Positions 8,503-16,622 of a DNA stretch of 64,000 nucleotides are shown in pieces. A program made the position numbers and the translations under genes. The DNA is taken from NCBI RefSeq assembly GCF_006440775.1, contig NZ_VFTZ01000002.1:124001-188000 (forward strand), read 5' to 3'. The DNA comes from Mesorhizobium sp. B2-7-2. Its GTDB lineage: Bacteria > Pseudomonadota > Alphaproteobacteria > Rhizobiales > Rhizobiaceae. Position 1 is the stretch's first letter. Each line of letters begins with the position of its first letter. The notes under the pieces were generated by a model. It worked only from the letters and a program-made list of their open reading frames with translations, had not been told where the DNA came from and did no database searches.

Positions 8503-10068
8503 ATGACCTCTACCGATTCCACTCAACCGACCACCGCTCCGTTCCTGAGCCTCGAGGCCGTGCGCAAGACCTATCCGGGCGTTGTGGCGCTGGACAGGTT
8601 CTCGATGGAGGTCCGGCCCGGCGAGGTCATAGGCCTGGTCGGCGAAAACGGCGCCGGCAAATCGACGCTGATGAAGATCCTCGGCGGCGTGACGCGGCCG
8701 GACAGCGGCACCGTCACCGTCGATGGCGCGGCGCATGACGGCCTGACCGTCGAGCAGAGCATCGGCTCCGGCATCGCCTTCGTGCATCAGGAATTGAACC
8801 TCTTCGAGAACCTCGACGTCGCCGCCAACATCTTCTTCGGCCGCGAGCCGCTGCGCGCCGGGCCGCTGAGGCTGGTCGACCGCGCGAAATTGCGCGAGAT
8901 GGTGGCGCCGCTCCTGAAGCGCGTCGGCGCCAATTTCTCGGCCGACGCGCCGGTGGCATCGCTGTCGCTCGCGCAGCAGCAGATGGTCGAGATCGCCAAG
9001 GCGCTGTCGATCAAGGCCCGCCTCGTCATCCTCGACGAGCCGACTTCCAGCCTGCCGATGGCGGAAACCGAAAAGCTGCTCGACGTCATCAAGGGCCTGA
9101 AGGCGCAAGGCATCAGCGTCATCTTCATCTCGCACCGGCTGCATGAGATCGAGCGCGTCGCCGACCGCGTTGTGGTGCTGCGCGACGGCACGCTGGCCGG
9201 CACCCTTCCCAAGAGCCACATCAATCACGACGAGATGGTCAGGCTGATGATCGGCCGCATGCTGAAGGAGCGCGAGAAGGCCGGCGAGGCCGCCCGCGCG
9301 CCGGGCAGCGTGGCCCTGTCGGCGGATGCGATCCGCACCAGCACCTATCCGGACCGGCCGGTCAGTCTGGAATTGAAACGCGGCGAGATACTCGGCCTGG
9401 CGGGCCTGGTCGGCTCCGGCCGCACGGAGCTCGCGCGGGTGCTGTTCGGGATCGACGAACGGCTCGCCGGCAGCGTAGCGCTCGACGGCAAGCCGCTTAA
9501 TGTAGGCTCGGCGGCAGATGCGGTGGCGAACGGCATCTTCCTGGTGCCCGAGGACCGCAAGCTGACCGGCATACTGCTGGACCTGTCGATCGCCCAGAAC
9601 ATTTCGTTGCCCAATCTGCCGGCGCATGCCAGGCGCTCGCTGGTCTCGGCCGGCGCCGAACTCGCGACGGCGGAAAAGCAGAAGAAGAACCTCGGCATCA
9701 AGGCGCCGTCGGTCTTGACCCGCACCGGCACGCTGTCGGGCGGCAACCAGCAGAAGGTGGTTCTGGCCAAATGGCTGGCGATGAACCCCAAGGTGATGAT
9801 CCTGGACGAGCCGACGCGTGGCATCGACATCGGCGCCAAGGCGGAGATCTACGGGCTGATGCGGGCATTGGCCGACGCCGGCGTCGCCGTGCTGATGATC
9901 TCCAGCGACATGGAAGAAGTTATCGGCGTGTCGGACCGCATCGCGGTCATGCATGAGGGGCAGATCTCCGGCATCCTCGACAAGGACGATTTCAGCCAGG
10001 AGAACGTGCTTTTGCTGGCGGTCGGCAAGAAGCCGAAACTGCTGCAAACGGCGGGAGGAGCGCAATGA
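8503..10068 (+). CDS. Sugar ABC importer, double ATPase (RbsA/MglA-like)
   Basis: Cytoplasmic ATPase of a CUT2 sugar importer, 521 residues, with two fused nucleotide-binding domains. Domain 1 has Walker A GENGAGKST and the signature LSLAQQQMVEIAKAL. Domain 2 has the usual degenerate Walker A, GLVGSGRTE, and the signature LSGGNQQKVVLAKWL with MILDEPTRGIDIG. This matches the RbsA family in order and length. I take the ATG at 8503; the open sequence before it is not conserved-looking. It overlaps the permease gene by four bases (ATGA), so the two are translationally coupled. Confidence 0.94.
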   Translation: MTSTDSTQPTTAPFLSLEAVRKTYPGVVALDRFSMEVRPGEVIGLVGENGAGKSTLMKILGGVTRPDSGTVTVDGAAHDGLTVEQSIGSGIAFVHQELNLFENLDVAANIFFGREPLRAGPLRLVDRAKLREMVAPLLKRVGANFSADAPVASLSLAQQQMVEIAKALSIKARLVILDEPTSSLPMAETEKLLDVIKGLKAQGISVIFISHRLHEIERVADRVVVLRDGTLAGTLPKSHINHDEMVRLMIGRMLKEREKAGEAARAPGSVALSADAIRTSTYPDRPVSLELKRGEILGLAGLVGSGRTELARVLFGIDERLAGSVALDGKPLNVGSAADAVANGIFLVPEDRKLTGILLDLSIAQNISLPNLPAHARRSLVSAGAELATAEKQKKNLGIKAPSVLTRTGTLSGGNQQKVVLAKWLAMNPKVMILDEPTRGIDIGAKAEIYGLMRALADAGVAVLMISSDMEEVIGVSDRIAVMHEGQISGILDKDDFSQENVLLLAVGKKPKLLQTAGGAQ

Positions 10069-11060
10069 CCAAGAAAGATCTCGGCCTGCTGATCCTGATC
10101 CTGGTGGTCGGCGCGGTGGTGACGGCCATCAATCCGCGCTTCCTGTCGGCGATCAACCTCGCCAACACCTCCAACCTGGTCGCTCTGTTCGGCATTCTTT
10201 CGATCGGCCAGGCCTTCGTCATCATCACCGGCGGCATCGAATTGTCGGTCGGCTCGGTGATCGCCCTGCTCGGCACACTGTTCATCGACTTCATCGCGGT
10301 GCGCGAGGTGAGCTGGCCGCTTGCCTTCGTGCTGATCCTCGCGCTCGGCGCCGTCATCGGCTTCGTGCATGGCTGGCTGATCACGCGGCTGAAACTGCAG
10401 CCCTTCGTGGTGACGCTGTGCGGCCTGCTCATCTATCGCGGCGTGGCGCGCTTCTATACCGCCGACGGCACGGCCGGCTTCGCCTTTGGGCAGAATTTCC
10501 CGACGCTCGAGTTCCTGACCGCGGGCCGCTCCTACGGCCTGCCGAACAGCTTCATCGCGCTGATCGTCATCGCCATCGTGATGTGGGTGGTGCTGCACCG
10601 CTCGGTTTTCGGCCGCTATCTCTATGCGATCGGCAAGAACGAGGAAGCGGCGAAATATTCCGGCATCCGCACGGGCCGGGTGATCATCGCCGCCTATGTC
10701 ATTTGCGGCGTGCTGACGGCGCTGTCGGCGATCTATTTCGCCATGTACACGCGCTCGATCTCGCCCGCGAGCCACGGCCAGTTCTATGAGCTTTATGCCA
10801 TCGCCGCGGCAGTGCTGGGCGGCTTCTCGCTGCGCGGCGGCGAAGGTTCGCTGGTCGGCGCTGTCCTCGGCACCGTGCTGCTGCAGGAGTTGCAGAACCT
10901 CGTCAACCTGCTCGGCATTCCTTCCTCGCTCAACTTCGCGGTGATGGGCGGCGTGATCCTGATCGGCGTGCTGGTCGACCAGCAATGGGGCGTCTTCCGC
11001 GCCCGGCGCCGGATGCTGGAGGCGTCTCGCAGGGGCGTCGCCGGCGCGCCGGCGGAGTAG
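10065..11060 (+). CDS. Sugar ABC importer, permease (RbsC-like)
   Basis: Inner-membrane permease of the CUT2 type, 331 residues, with about eight to ten hydrophobic segments starting at residues 5-20. Family marks are FVIITGGIELSVGSVIAL near residue 60 and AVLGGFSLRGGEGSLVGAVL near residue 250. It overlaps the ATPase gene by four bases. It forms the channel for the sugar bound by the upstream periplasmic protein. The substrate class is set only by family. Confidence 0.94.
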   Translation: MTKKDLGLLILILVVGAVVTAINPRFLSAINLANTSNLVALFGILSIGQAFVIITGGIELSVGSVIALLGTLFIDFIAVREVSWPLAFVLILALGAVIGFVHGWLITRLKLQPFVVTLCGLLIYRGVARFYTADGTAGFAFGQNFPTLEFLTAGRSYGLPNSFIALIVIAIVMWVVLHRSVFGRYLYAIGKNEEAAKYSGIRTGRVIIAAYVICGVLTALSAIYFAMYTRSISPASHGQFYELYAIAAAVLGGFSLRGGEGSLVGAVLGTVLLQELQNLVNLLGIPSSLNFAVMGGVILIGVLVDQQWGVFRARRRMLEASRRGVAGAPAE

Positions 11061-11255
11061 TCTCGCTCTTCCGTCCACACCCGGACCGGGGTTCCGATTG
11101 GATCGACGCTCGCGGTGAAGCCGCGGGGCAAGTCCCGATTCGTGGACGAATTGCAACAACGCGTGAACCGGAAAACAGCCCTTGTCGCAGAATCGGGGCT
11201 GGGCTAAGCAATTGGTATCTGAGGGTTCCAAGAACAAAATATGGGAGAAATTACC

Positions 11256-12098
11256 GTGACATCTTCACGTTGGATCGCGCTCGCCGCGCTGGCATTGACC
11301 TGCTCGACCCCGGCTATGGCCAAGGACTGGAAGACCGTGACGGTCGCGATGGAGGGCTCCTACGCCCCGTGGAACCAGACCGATGCCAGCGGCAAGATCG
11401 TCGGCTTCGAGGTGGACATCCTGAACGACGTCTGCGCCCGCGCGAAGCTCGAATGCAGCATCGTCGCGCAGGACTGGGACGGCGTCATTCCCGGCCTCAC
11501 GGCAGGCAAGTTCGATATCGTCATGGACGGCATGTCGATCACCGAAGAGCGCATGAAGACCATCGACTTCTCGATCCCCTATGCCTCGTCGCCGGTGGCT
11601 TTCCTGGCCGACAAGAACGGTCCGCTGGCGCAGATGTCCAACACCGGCAAGATGATCGATCTGTCGAAGGACGACGCCGAATCCAAGGCGGCGCTCGACA
11701 CGCTGCGCAAGGAGCTCACCGGCAAGAATGTCGGCCTGCAGGTCTCGACGACGGAGGCGACCTTCGCCGACAAATATCTCAAGGATGTCGCCAACATTCA
11801 TGAATACAAGACCACCGACGAGCACGACCTCGACCTGATGGCGGGCCGCATCGACGTTGCCTTCGCCGATACCACCTATTTCCTCGGCACGCTGGCCAAG
11901 CCCGATGCGAAAGACCTGGAATTCGTCGGCCCGCAATTCAAGGGCGGCCCGATCCTCGGACCGGGCATCGGCGCCGCTTTCCGCAAGACCGACAAGGACC
12001 TGCAGGACATCTACAACAAGGCGCTCAAGGCCGCGCTCGACGACGGCTCGGTGTCGAAGTATTCCATGCAATGGTTCAAGATCGACATTACCAAGTAA
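11256..12098 (+). CDS. Polar amino acid ABC importer, periplasmic binding protein
   Basis: Periplasmic binding protein of the lysine/arginine/ornithine/histidine class, about 280 residues. A signal peptide covers roughly the first 22 residues, ending STPAMA before KDWKTVTVAMEGSYAPWNQ, the classical N-terminal binding-lobe segment. Later MDGMSITEERMKTIDFSIPY is the signature region of the family. I prefer the GTG at 11256, because GGGAGAA stands at the right distance before it; the ATG at 11241 overlaps that site but is open and would add five residues. Two permeases and an ATPase follow, so this is a full importer. The preferred amino acid is an inference: basic or opine-like. Confidence 0.92.
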   Translation: MTSSRWIALAALALTCSTPAMAKDWKTVTVAMEGSYAPWNQTDASGKIVGFEVDILNDVCARAKLECSIVAQDWDGVIPGLTAGKFDIVMDGMSITEERMKTIDFSIPYASSPVAFLADKNGPLAQMSNTGKMIDLSKDDAESKAALDTLRKELTGKNVGLQVSTTEATFADKYLKDVANIHEYKTTDEHDLDLMAGRIDVAFADTTYFLGTLAKPDAKDLEFVGPQFKGGPILGPGIGAAFRKTDKDLQDIYNKALKAALDDGSVSKYSMQWFKIDITK

Positions 12099-12104
12099 TG
12101 TCGC

Positions 12105-12134
12105 AACGGGAGTAGCCAAAGCTGCTCCCGTTTT
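12105..12134 (+). terminator. Hairpin with T-run after the amino-acid-binding gene
   Basis: AACGGGAGTAGC and GCTGCTCCCGTT pair over 12 positions (one G-T pair) around a CAAA loop and run into TTTT. It starts six bases after the binding-protein stop and looks like an intrinsic attenuator between that gene and the permeases. Confidence 0.75.
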
Positions 12135-12141
12135 GCATTGA

Positions 12142-12179
12142 GTGCATGTCGCCCGAAAGTGCGGGAAAACGACATGCAC
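12142..12179. repeat. Short palindromic element, GTGCATGTCG arms
   Basis: GTGCATGTCG and CGACATGCAC form perfect 10-bp arms around an 18-base centre with CCCGAAAGTGCGGGAAAA. The arms and the AAAGTGCG core resemble a short palindrome often seen between genes in rhizobia. It lies in the gap between the binding-protein gene and the first permease. Confidence 0.6.
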
Positions 12180-12228
12180 CGAAGCAGGAACCCGTCGATG
12201 CCTATCTCGGCGCCCGCAGGAGCCGTAA

Positions 12229-12975
12229 GTGGAGTTTCTCAACGATCTCAAGGATCAGGTTTGGACGGCCTATGAGCTGTTGGCCGCCGGCTGGGGCGTG
12301 CAACTGCTCTGGGGCATCGCCTGGACGCTCGCCGTCACCGTCGTCTCGATGATGATTGGTGCCGTGCTCGGCTCGCTGGTGGCGGCGGCCAAGCTTTCGC
12401 ATCGCGGCGGATTGAGGTTCATCGGCGAGAGCTACACCACCGTCTTTCGCGGCGAGCCGGAACTCCTGATCATCTACCTGTTCTACTATGGCGGCACCCA
12501 GGTCCTGACCGGCGTGGCGCGCTCGACCGGATCGATCGGCTCGGCCGACATCTTGAACATGCCGAGTTTCCTCGGCGGCGTTCTCGCGGTCGGCATCATT
12601 TCCGGCGCCTACCAGGCCGAGGTTTTTCGCGGCTCGTTCCTGGCGATCCATCGCGGCGAGCTGGAAGCGGCGCGTGCCTACGGCATGTCGCCCTGGCTGC
12701 GGTTTCGCCTCGTGATCATGCCGCAGGTCCTGCGTCTTGCGGTGCCGGGGCTGGGCAATGTCTGGCAATTGACCATCAAGGATTCGGCGCTGATCTCGGT
12801 CACCGGCGTCGCCGAGCTGATGCTCACCGCCAACAAGGCGGCGCGCTCGACGCATCATTCGCTGCTTTTCTACACGCTCGCCGGCATCCTCTATCTGGTG
12901 ATGACCTCGATCTCGACGCCGATCTTCGACAGGGCCGAGCGTTACACCTCCCGCAGCTTCACGCGGCCGAAATAA
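12229..12975 (+). CDS. Polar amino acid ABC importer, permease 1 (HisQ-like)
   Basis: Inner-membrane permease of 248 residues in the HisM/HisQ family. Hydrophobic segments begin with LLWGIAWTLAVTVVSMMIG. The conserved loop that docks on the ATPase is GELEAARAYGMSPWLRFRLV, a standard EAA motif. It begins with GTG. The second permease starts three bases after the stop, so the pair is tightly coupled. Confidence 0.92.
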   Translation: MEFLNDLKDQVWTAYELLAAGWGVQLLWGIAWTLAVTVVSMMIGAVLGSLVAAAKLSHRGGLRFIGESYTTVFRGEPELLIIYLFYYGGTQVLTGVARSTGSIGSADILNMPSFLGGVLAVGIISGAYQAEVFRGSFLAIHRGELEAARAYGMSPWLRFRLVIMPQVLRLAVPGLGNVWQLTIKDSALISVTGVAELMLTANKAARSTHHSLLFYTLAGILYLVMTSISTPIFDRAERYTSRSFTRPK

Positions 12976-12978
12976 GAG

Positions 12979-13716
12979 GTGGCGGTGGATTTCGACTTCT
13001 ACCTTTCGACCATATGGAGCGTGCTCAAGGCGCTGCCGCTGACGCTCGAGATCTGGTTCTTCGGCATCGCCTTCGGGCTCCTCATCGCCACCGGCCTGAC
13101 TTGGCTGCGGGCTTCCGGTTACAAATCGGGCGAGTATTTCACCCGCGCCTATGTCTTCGTCTTCCGCGGCTCGCCGTTGTTGGTGCAGCTTTATCTGGTC
13201 TATTTCGGGCTCTCCCAGTTCGACTTCGTGCGCCACAGCCCGATCCTGTGGCCGATCCTGCGCGATCCGATGTATTGCACCATCGTCGCGATGGCCTTGA
13301 ACACTGCGGCCTATGAGAGCGAGATTTTCCGCGGCGCGCTGCGAGCCGTGCCTGTCGGCCAGATCGAGGCCGCCAAGGCGTTCGGCATGTCGGCCTTCAC
13401 CCGCTTCCGCCTCGTCACGCTGCCGATCGCGCTGCGGCTTGCGTTGCCGGCCTATTCGACCGAAATCATCCTCATGACCAAGGCCACCGCGCTGGCATCC
13501 GTGGTCACCATCATGGAGATGATGGGAACGGCGCAGAAGATCCAGCATGACACGTTCCGGCCGATTGAGGTGCTGACCTGCGCCGGCGTGATCTACCTGC
13601 TGCTCAACCTGTCGATCGCCCGGCTGTTCGCCTGGGTCGAGCACCGGCTTTCGCCGCATCTGCGCGCCCCGCCCGAGCAGGGCCAGCAAGTCAAACCTGT
13701 ACCGGAGGTGTTGTGA
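12979..13716 (+). CDS. Polar amino acid ABC importer, permease 2 (HisM-like)
   Basis: Second permease, 245 residues, partner of the preceding one. The EAA loop reads GQIEAAKAFGMSAFTRFRLV and the N-terminal part has VFRGSPLLVQLYLVYFGLS, typical of HisM. A GTG at 12979 is used; another GTG two codons later is nearly as good. The stop overlaps the ATPase start by one base (TGATG). Confidence 0.92.
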   Translation: MAVDFDFYLSTIWSVLKALPLTLEIWFFGIAFGLLIATGLTWLRASGYKSGEYFTRAYVFVFRGSPLLVQLYLVYFGLSQFDFVRHSPILWPILRDPMYCTIVAMALNTAAYESEIFRGALRAVPVGQIEAAKAFGMSAFTRFRLVTLPIALRLALPAYSTEIILMTKATALASVVTIMEMMGTAQKIQHDTFRPIEVLTCAGVIYLLLNLSIARLFAWVEHRLSPHLRAPPEQGQQVKPVPEVL

Positions 13717-14531
13717 TGTCGGCAAATGTCGCCGCTGCCGCGAGAGCCGCGCCGTCCTCCGACGAGACGCCCGCCATCAGCGTCAAGGATCTGCGCAAGT
13801 GCTTCGGCGATCACGAGGTGCTCAAGGGCATTTCGCTCGAGGCCCACAAGGGCGACGTCATCTCAATTCTCGGCTCCTCAGGGTCCGGCAAGAGCACGAT
13901 GCTGCGCTGCATCAATCTCCTGGAGACCCCGGATTCCGGCGAAGTGCGGGTGGATGGCGAGCTCATCCAGATGAAGCGGGGCCGCGACGGCCACCAGATG
14001 CCCGCCGACATCCGCCAGGTGGAGCGGATCCGCGCCAACCTCGCCATGGTTTTCCAGAGCTTCAATCTGTGGTCGCACATGACCGTGCTGGAAAACCTCG
14101 TCGCCGCGCCGACGCATGTGCTGAAGCGGCCGCGCGCGGAGTGCCTGGAGCAGGCCGAGGCATTGCTGAAGCGCGTCGGCATATGGGAGCGCCGCAACTA
14201 CTATCCGCCCCACATGTCGGGCGGTCAGCAGCAGCGCGCTGCAATAGCCCGCGCGCTGGCGATGAATCCGAAGGTGATGCTGTTCGACGAGCCGACATCC
14301 GCGCTCGATCCGGAACTGGTCGGCGAGGTGCTGCGCGTCATGCGCTCGCTCGCCGAAGAAGGACGCACCATGCTGGTCGTCACGCATGAGATGGGTTTTG
14401 CCCGCGACGTGTCGAGCAAGGTGATGTTCCTGCACAAGGGCGAGGTGGACTCGGCCGGCGACCCGAAGGAGATGTTCGCCAGGCCGCCGACGCCGCAGTT
14501 CAAGCAGTTCATCGCCAACTTCAACAAGTGA
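13716..14531 (+). CDS. Polar amino acid ABC importer, ATPase (HisP-like)
   Basis: Cytoplasmic ATPase, about 271 residues. Walker A is GSSGSGKST, the signature is MSGGQQQRAAIARAL, and Walker B is VMLFDEPTSALDPE; the switch His is in VVTHEMGFA. The insert QMKRGRDGHQMPADIRQVER before the Q-loop is typical of the histidine/octopine type. A short tail before the core, rich in Ala, is unusual but small. Strong Shine-Dalgarno GGAGG lies just upstream. It completes the four-gene importer and is followed by a palindromic repeat. Confidence 0.94.
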   Translation: MSANVAAAARAAPSSDETPAISVKDLRKCFGDHEVLKGISLEAHKGDVISILGSSGSGKSTMLRCINLLETPDSGEVRVDGELIQMKRGRDGHQMPADIRQVERIRANLAMVFQSFNLWSHMTVLENLVAAPTHVLKRPRAECLEQAEALLKRVGIWERRNYYPPHMSGGQQQRAAIARALAMNPKVMLFDEPTSALDPELVGEVLRVMRSLAEEGRTMLVVTHEMGFARDVSSKVMFLHKGEVDSAGDPKEMFARPPTPQFKQFIANFNK

Positions 14532-14541
14532 AGCGCTGCCT

Positions 14542-14728
14542 CCCCCTTCTCCCCTTGTGGGAGAAGGTGGCCGCGAAGCGGCCGGATGAGGGGTGTTGGA
14601 ATAAACGAGGCGCTGAAGAATAGGATGCTTCAAGCGCCCATTTCTTCCTCCGAGCGATCCTTCCAACACCCCTCATCCGTCTCGGCGCTTCGCGCCGATC
14701 CACCTTCTCCCACAAGGGGAGAAGGGGA
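14542..14728. repeat. Large inverted repeat, about 60-bp arms
   Basis: The left arm at 14542-14600 (CCCCCTTCTCCCCTTGTGGG...) is repeated inverted at 14662-14728, with a spacer of about 60 bases. Each arm also contains a smaller hairpin (CTTCTCCC...GGGAGAAG), so the element is nested. The two arms differ where GGCCGCGAAGCGGCC is replaced by a GGCGCTTCGCGCC-like hairpin. It separates the convergent importer ATPase and phnN genes and could stop transcription from both sides. Confidence 0.8.
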
Positions 14729-14733
14729 AGGCC

Positions 14734-15360
14734 TTAGATCATGTCCGACAGATCCGAAAACGCCATCGCCTTGCGCAGCACCTCGGCGAAGCGTTCGCCG
14801 GCTATTTGCTTGTCGCCGCTGTTGTCGATCGAGGTCACATCCTGTCCCGTCAGCTTGATGCTCGTGCTGCGCGCCAGGCGGGCAAGCACTTCGCCGCGCG
14901 ATTCACGGCCGCGCGCCGCTAGCCGCTCGGCGAGGATCTCCGGCGTGGCGGTGATCTCGACCACGGCCAGATTGGCATAGCGCTCGCGCAGCGCCGGGAT
15001 GACCGCGCGGGAGACATTCGCCACGGCTACATGACCATTGGCGACCGCCCAGTCGACATCGGCCGGCAGGCCATAGCGCAGGCCGTGCGCGTCCCAGCAC
15101 AGCGAGAAGGCGCCGTCCGCCTCCGCCTCGGCGAAGGCGGCGTCGGCCAGCGTGTCGTGGTCCTCGCTTGCCGTGTCGCTCGGCCTGGTGATGACGCGGC
15201 GCACGAATTCCAGCCGCGTCTCGCCGACAAAGCGCTGCTTGGCGTAGCCGATCACCGTATCCTTGCCGGCGCCGCTCGGGCCGACCACCGCGACGAAGAC
15301 GCCGTTGCGGATCGGCAGCCTGTCGGCCAGCTCGCGCTCGATGAGGGCCGAGACCATCAT
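14734..15360 (-). CDS. phnN: Ribose 1,5-bisphosphate phosphokinase PhnN
   Basis: Converts ribose 1,5-bisphosphate to PRPP, recycling the product of phosphonate breakdown. The protein has 208 residues and a guanylate-kinase-like fold. Walker A is GPSGAGKDT near residue 27, followed by RRVITRP and CWDAHGLRYGLP, typical of PhnN. The ATG at 15360 overlaps the phnM stop by four bases, and a second ATG follows immediately. The neighbours phnM and the DUF1045 gene support the role. The catalytic core of C-P lyase (phnGHIJ) is not in this window. Confidence 0.92.
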   Translation of the reverse strand: MMVSALIERELADRLPIRNGVFVAVVGPSGAGKDTVIGYAKQRFVGETRLEFVRRVITRPSDTASEDHDTLADAAFAEAEADGAFSLCWDAHGLRYGLPADVDWAVANGHVAVANVSRAVIPALRERYANLAVVEITATPEILAERLAARGRESRGEVLARLARSTSIKLTGQDVTSIDNSGDKQIAGERFAEVLRKAMAFSDLSDMI

Positions 15361-16496
15361 GCGACCCGGCTGCCCAGGCGCCAAACCGTACGCACGACCG
15401 GCACATGGTCGTCCACGCGTACCCGCACAAGGTCTGCCCGGCGGCCGGGCTCGATGACGCCGCGGTCGGCGAGGCCGATCGCTTCGGCCGGGTTCTTCGA
15501 GACCATGGCGACCGCCTGCGGCAGCGAGATGCCCTCGACGACATCGCCGAGGAAGAAGGCCGACTGGATCAGGCTGAAGGGGATGTAGTCGGACGACAGG
15601 ATGTCGAGCAGGCCGTCGGCGGCAAGCGTCCGCGCCGAGACATTGCCGGAATGCGAGGCGCCGCGCATGACGTTCGGCGCGCCCATCAGCACACCGAGGC
15701 CTGCGGCTTTCGAGGCCTTGGCCGCCTCTTCCGTCGTCGGGAACTCGGCGACGCGCACGCCCTGCTCGATCGCTTCGTCGACATGGCCGGCGGTCGCGTC
15801 GTCATGGCTCGCCAACACGATGCCGCGCTCCTGGCAGGCGGCCGAGATGAAGACGCGGTTCGGACCGGAATTGCGGGCCGATTCGGCCATCCGCTTCTCG
15901 CAGAATTTCTGGAAGTCGCGGTCCGTCAGCTTCAGCTTGCGCTGGTAGTAGTAGGCATAGGTCTCGAGGTTGACGAACTGGCGCTGTCCGGGCGCGTGAT
16001 CCATCAGCGAGGCGAGCTTCACCCTGTCATCGGTCTCGAAATTGGCGAAAGCCTCGAGACAGTCCGGCGCCGAGACCTCGCAGCGCAGGTGGATGAAATG
16101 GTCGGCCCTGAGCCGATCCTGGCGCACGCTGTCCTCGATCGCGTCGGCCAGCTTGCGAACGTCGTCGGATTTCAGGTCGGCATCCTCGTCCATGCCGACG
16201 CGCAAGGCGTCGAGCACCGTGGTGATGCCGGCGGTCGCCACCTGGGCGTCATGGGCAAGCACGGCGGCGATCGGGTTCCAGCGCACTTTCGGGCGCGGCG
16301 CGTAATGGCCCTCGAGGTGATCGGTGTGCAGCTCGACGAGACCCGGGATGATGTAATCGCCGCCCATGTCCTCGCCGGCGCGAACGGCACCGGGCTCGAC
16401 GGCGGCAATCAGGCCGTCGCGCAACAAAAGCGAGCCCTCGACGATTTCGTCGGGCAACACGATGCGGGCATTGGTGAGAACGGTTTCGGCGGTCAT
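15357..16496 (-). CDS. phnM: alpha-D-ribose 1-methylphosphonate 5-triphosphate diphosphatase PhnM
   Basis: Amidohydrolase-type metal enzyme of 379 residues that removes pyrophosphate from the triphosphate intermediate of the C-P lyase pathway. The N-terminal segment GLVELHTDHLEGHYAPRP holds the metal-binding His residues of PhnM, and LASHDDATAGHVDEA is the later metal/catalytic motif. NVMRGASHSGNVSA near the end is also typical. The start at 16496 gives the usual family length; much open sequence upstream belongs to other reading frames of the DUF1045 gene. It is coupled to phnN by a four-base overlap. Confidence 0.94.
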   Translation of the reverse strand: MTAETVLTNARIVLPDEIVEGSLLLRDGLIAAVEPGAVRAGEDMGGDYIIPGLVELHTDHLEGHYAPRPKVRWNPIAAVLAHDAQVATAGITTVLDALRVGMDEDADLKSDDVRKLADAIEDSVRQDRLRADHFIHLRCEVSAPDCLEAFANFETDDRVKLASLMDHAPGQRQFVNLETYAYYYQRKLKLTDRDFQKFCEKRMAESARNSGPNRVFISAACQERGIVLASHDDATAGHVDEAIEQGVRVAEFPTTEEAAKASKAAGLGVLMGAPNVMRGASHSGNVSARTLAADGLLDILSSDYIPFSLIQSAFFLGDVVEGISLPQAVAMVSKNPAEAIGLADRGVIEPGRRADLVRVRVDDHVPVVRTVWRLGSRVA

Positions 16497-16527
16497 CTCG
16501 GGCGGTCCTATCTCAAGCAGTCGCTTC

Positions 16528-16622
16528 AGAGCAATTCCAGGAAAAGTGCCTTGCGGTTTTCCGTCCGGAATTGCGTAAACAAAAAGATAGGGCGGTTCAG
16601 CGTTTCCGCTGATCCGCCCTAG
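16528..16622. repeat. Dispersed repeat, copy 1 (AGAGCAATTCCAGG...CTAG)
   Basis: A 95-base element starting AGAGCAATTCCAGGAAAAGT, containing GCGGTTTTCCGTCCGGAATT, and ending in a hairpin (AGGGCGGTTCAGCG ... CGCTGATCCGCCCT). A second copy lies at 46495-46598. The 3' edge CTAG supplies the stop codon of the DUF1045 gene on the minus strand. It lies between that gene and phnM and may act as an RNA hairpin in the transcript. Confidence 0.85.

Noticed and set aside
8344..10065. Long open frame antisense to the RbsA-like ATPase gene
   Set aside because: It is rich in Arg, Asp, His and Gln with no motif, and the plus-strand ATPase has complete Walker and signature motifs; long antisense frames are expected at this G+C content.
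12202..13725. A 507-codon minus-strand frame opposite the two amino acid permeases
   Set aside because: The permeases have EAA motifs and normal lengths; the antisense product is a charged shadow sequence.
15405..16622. A 405-codon frame antisense to phnM
   Set aside because: phnM metal-binding motifs are intact; the antisense frame has no family-like content.
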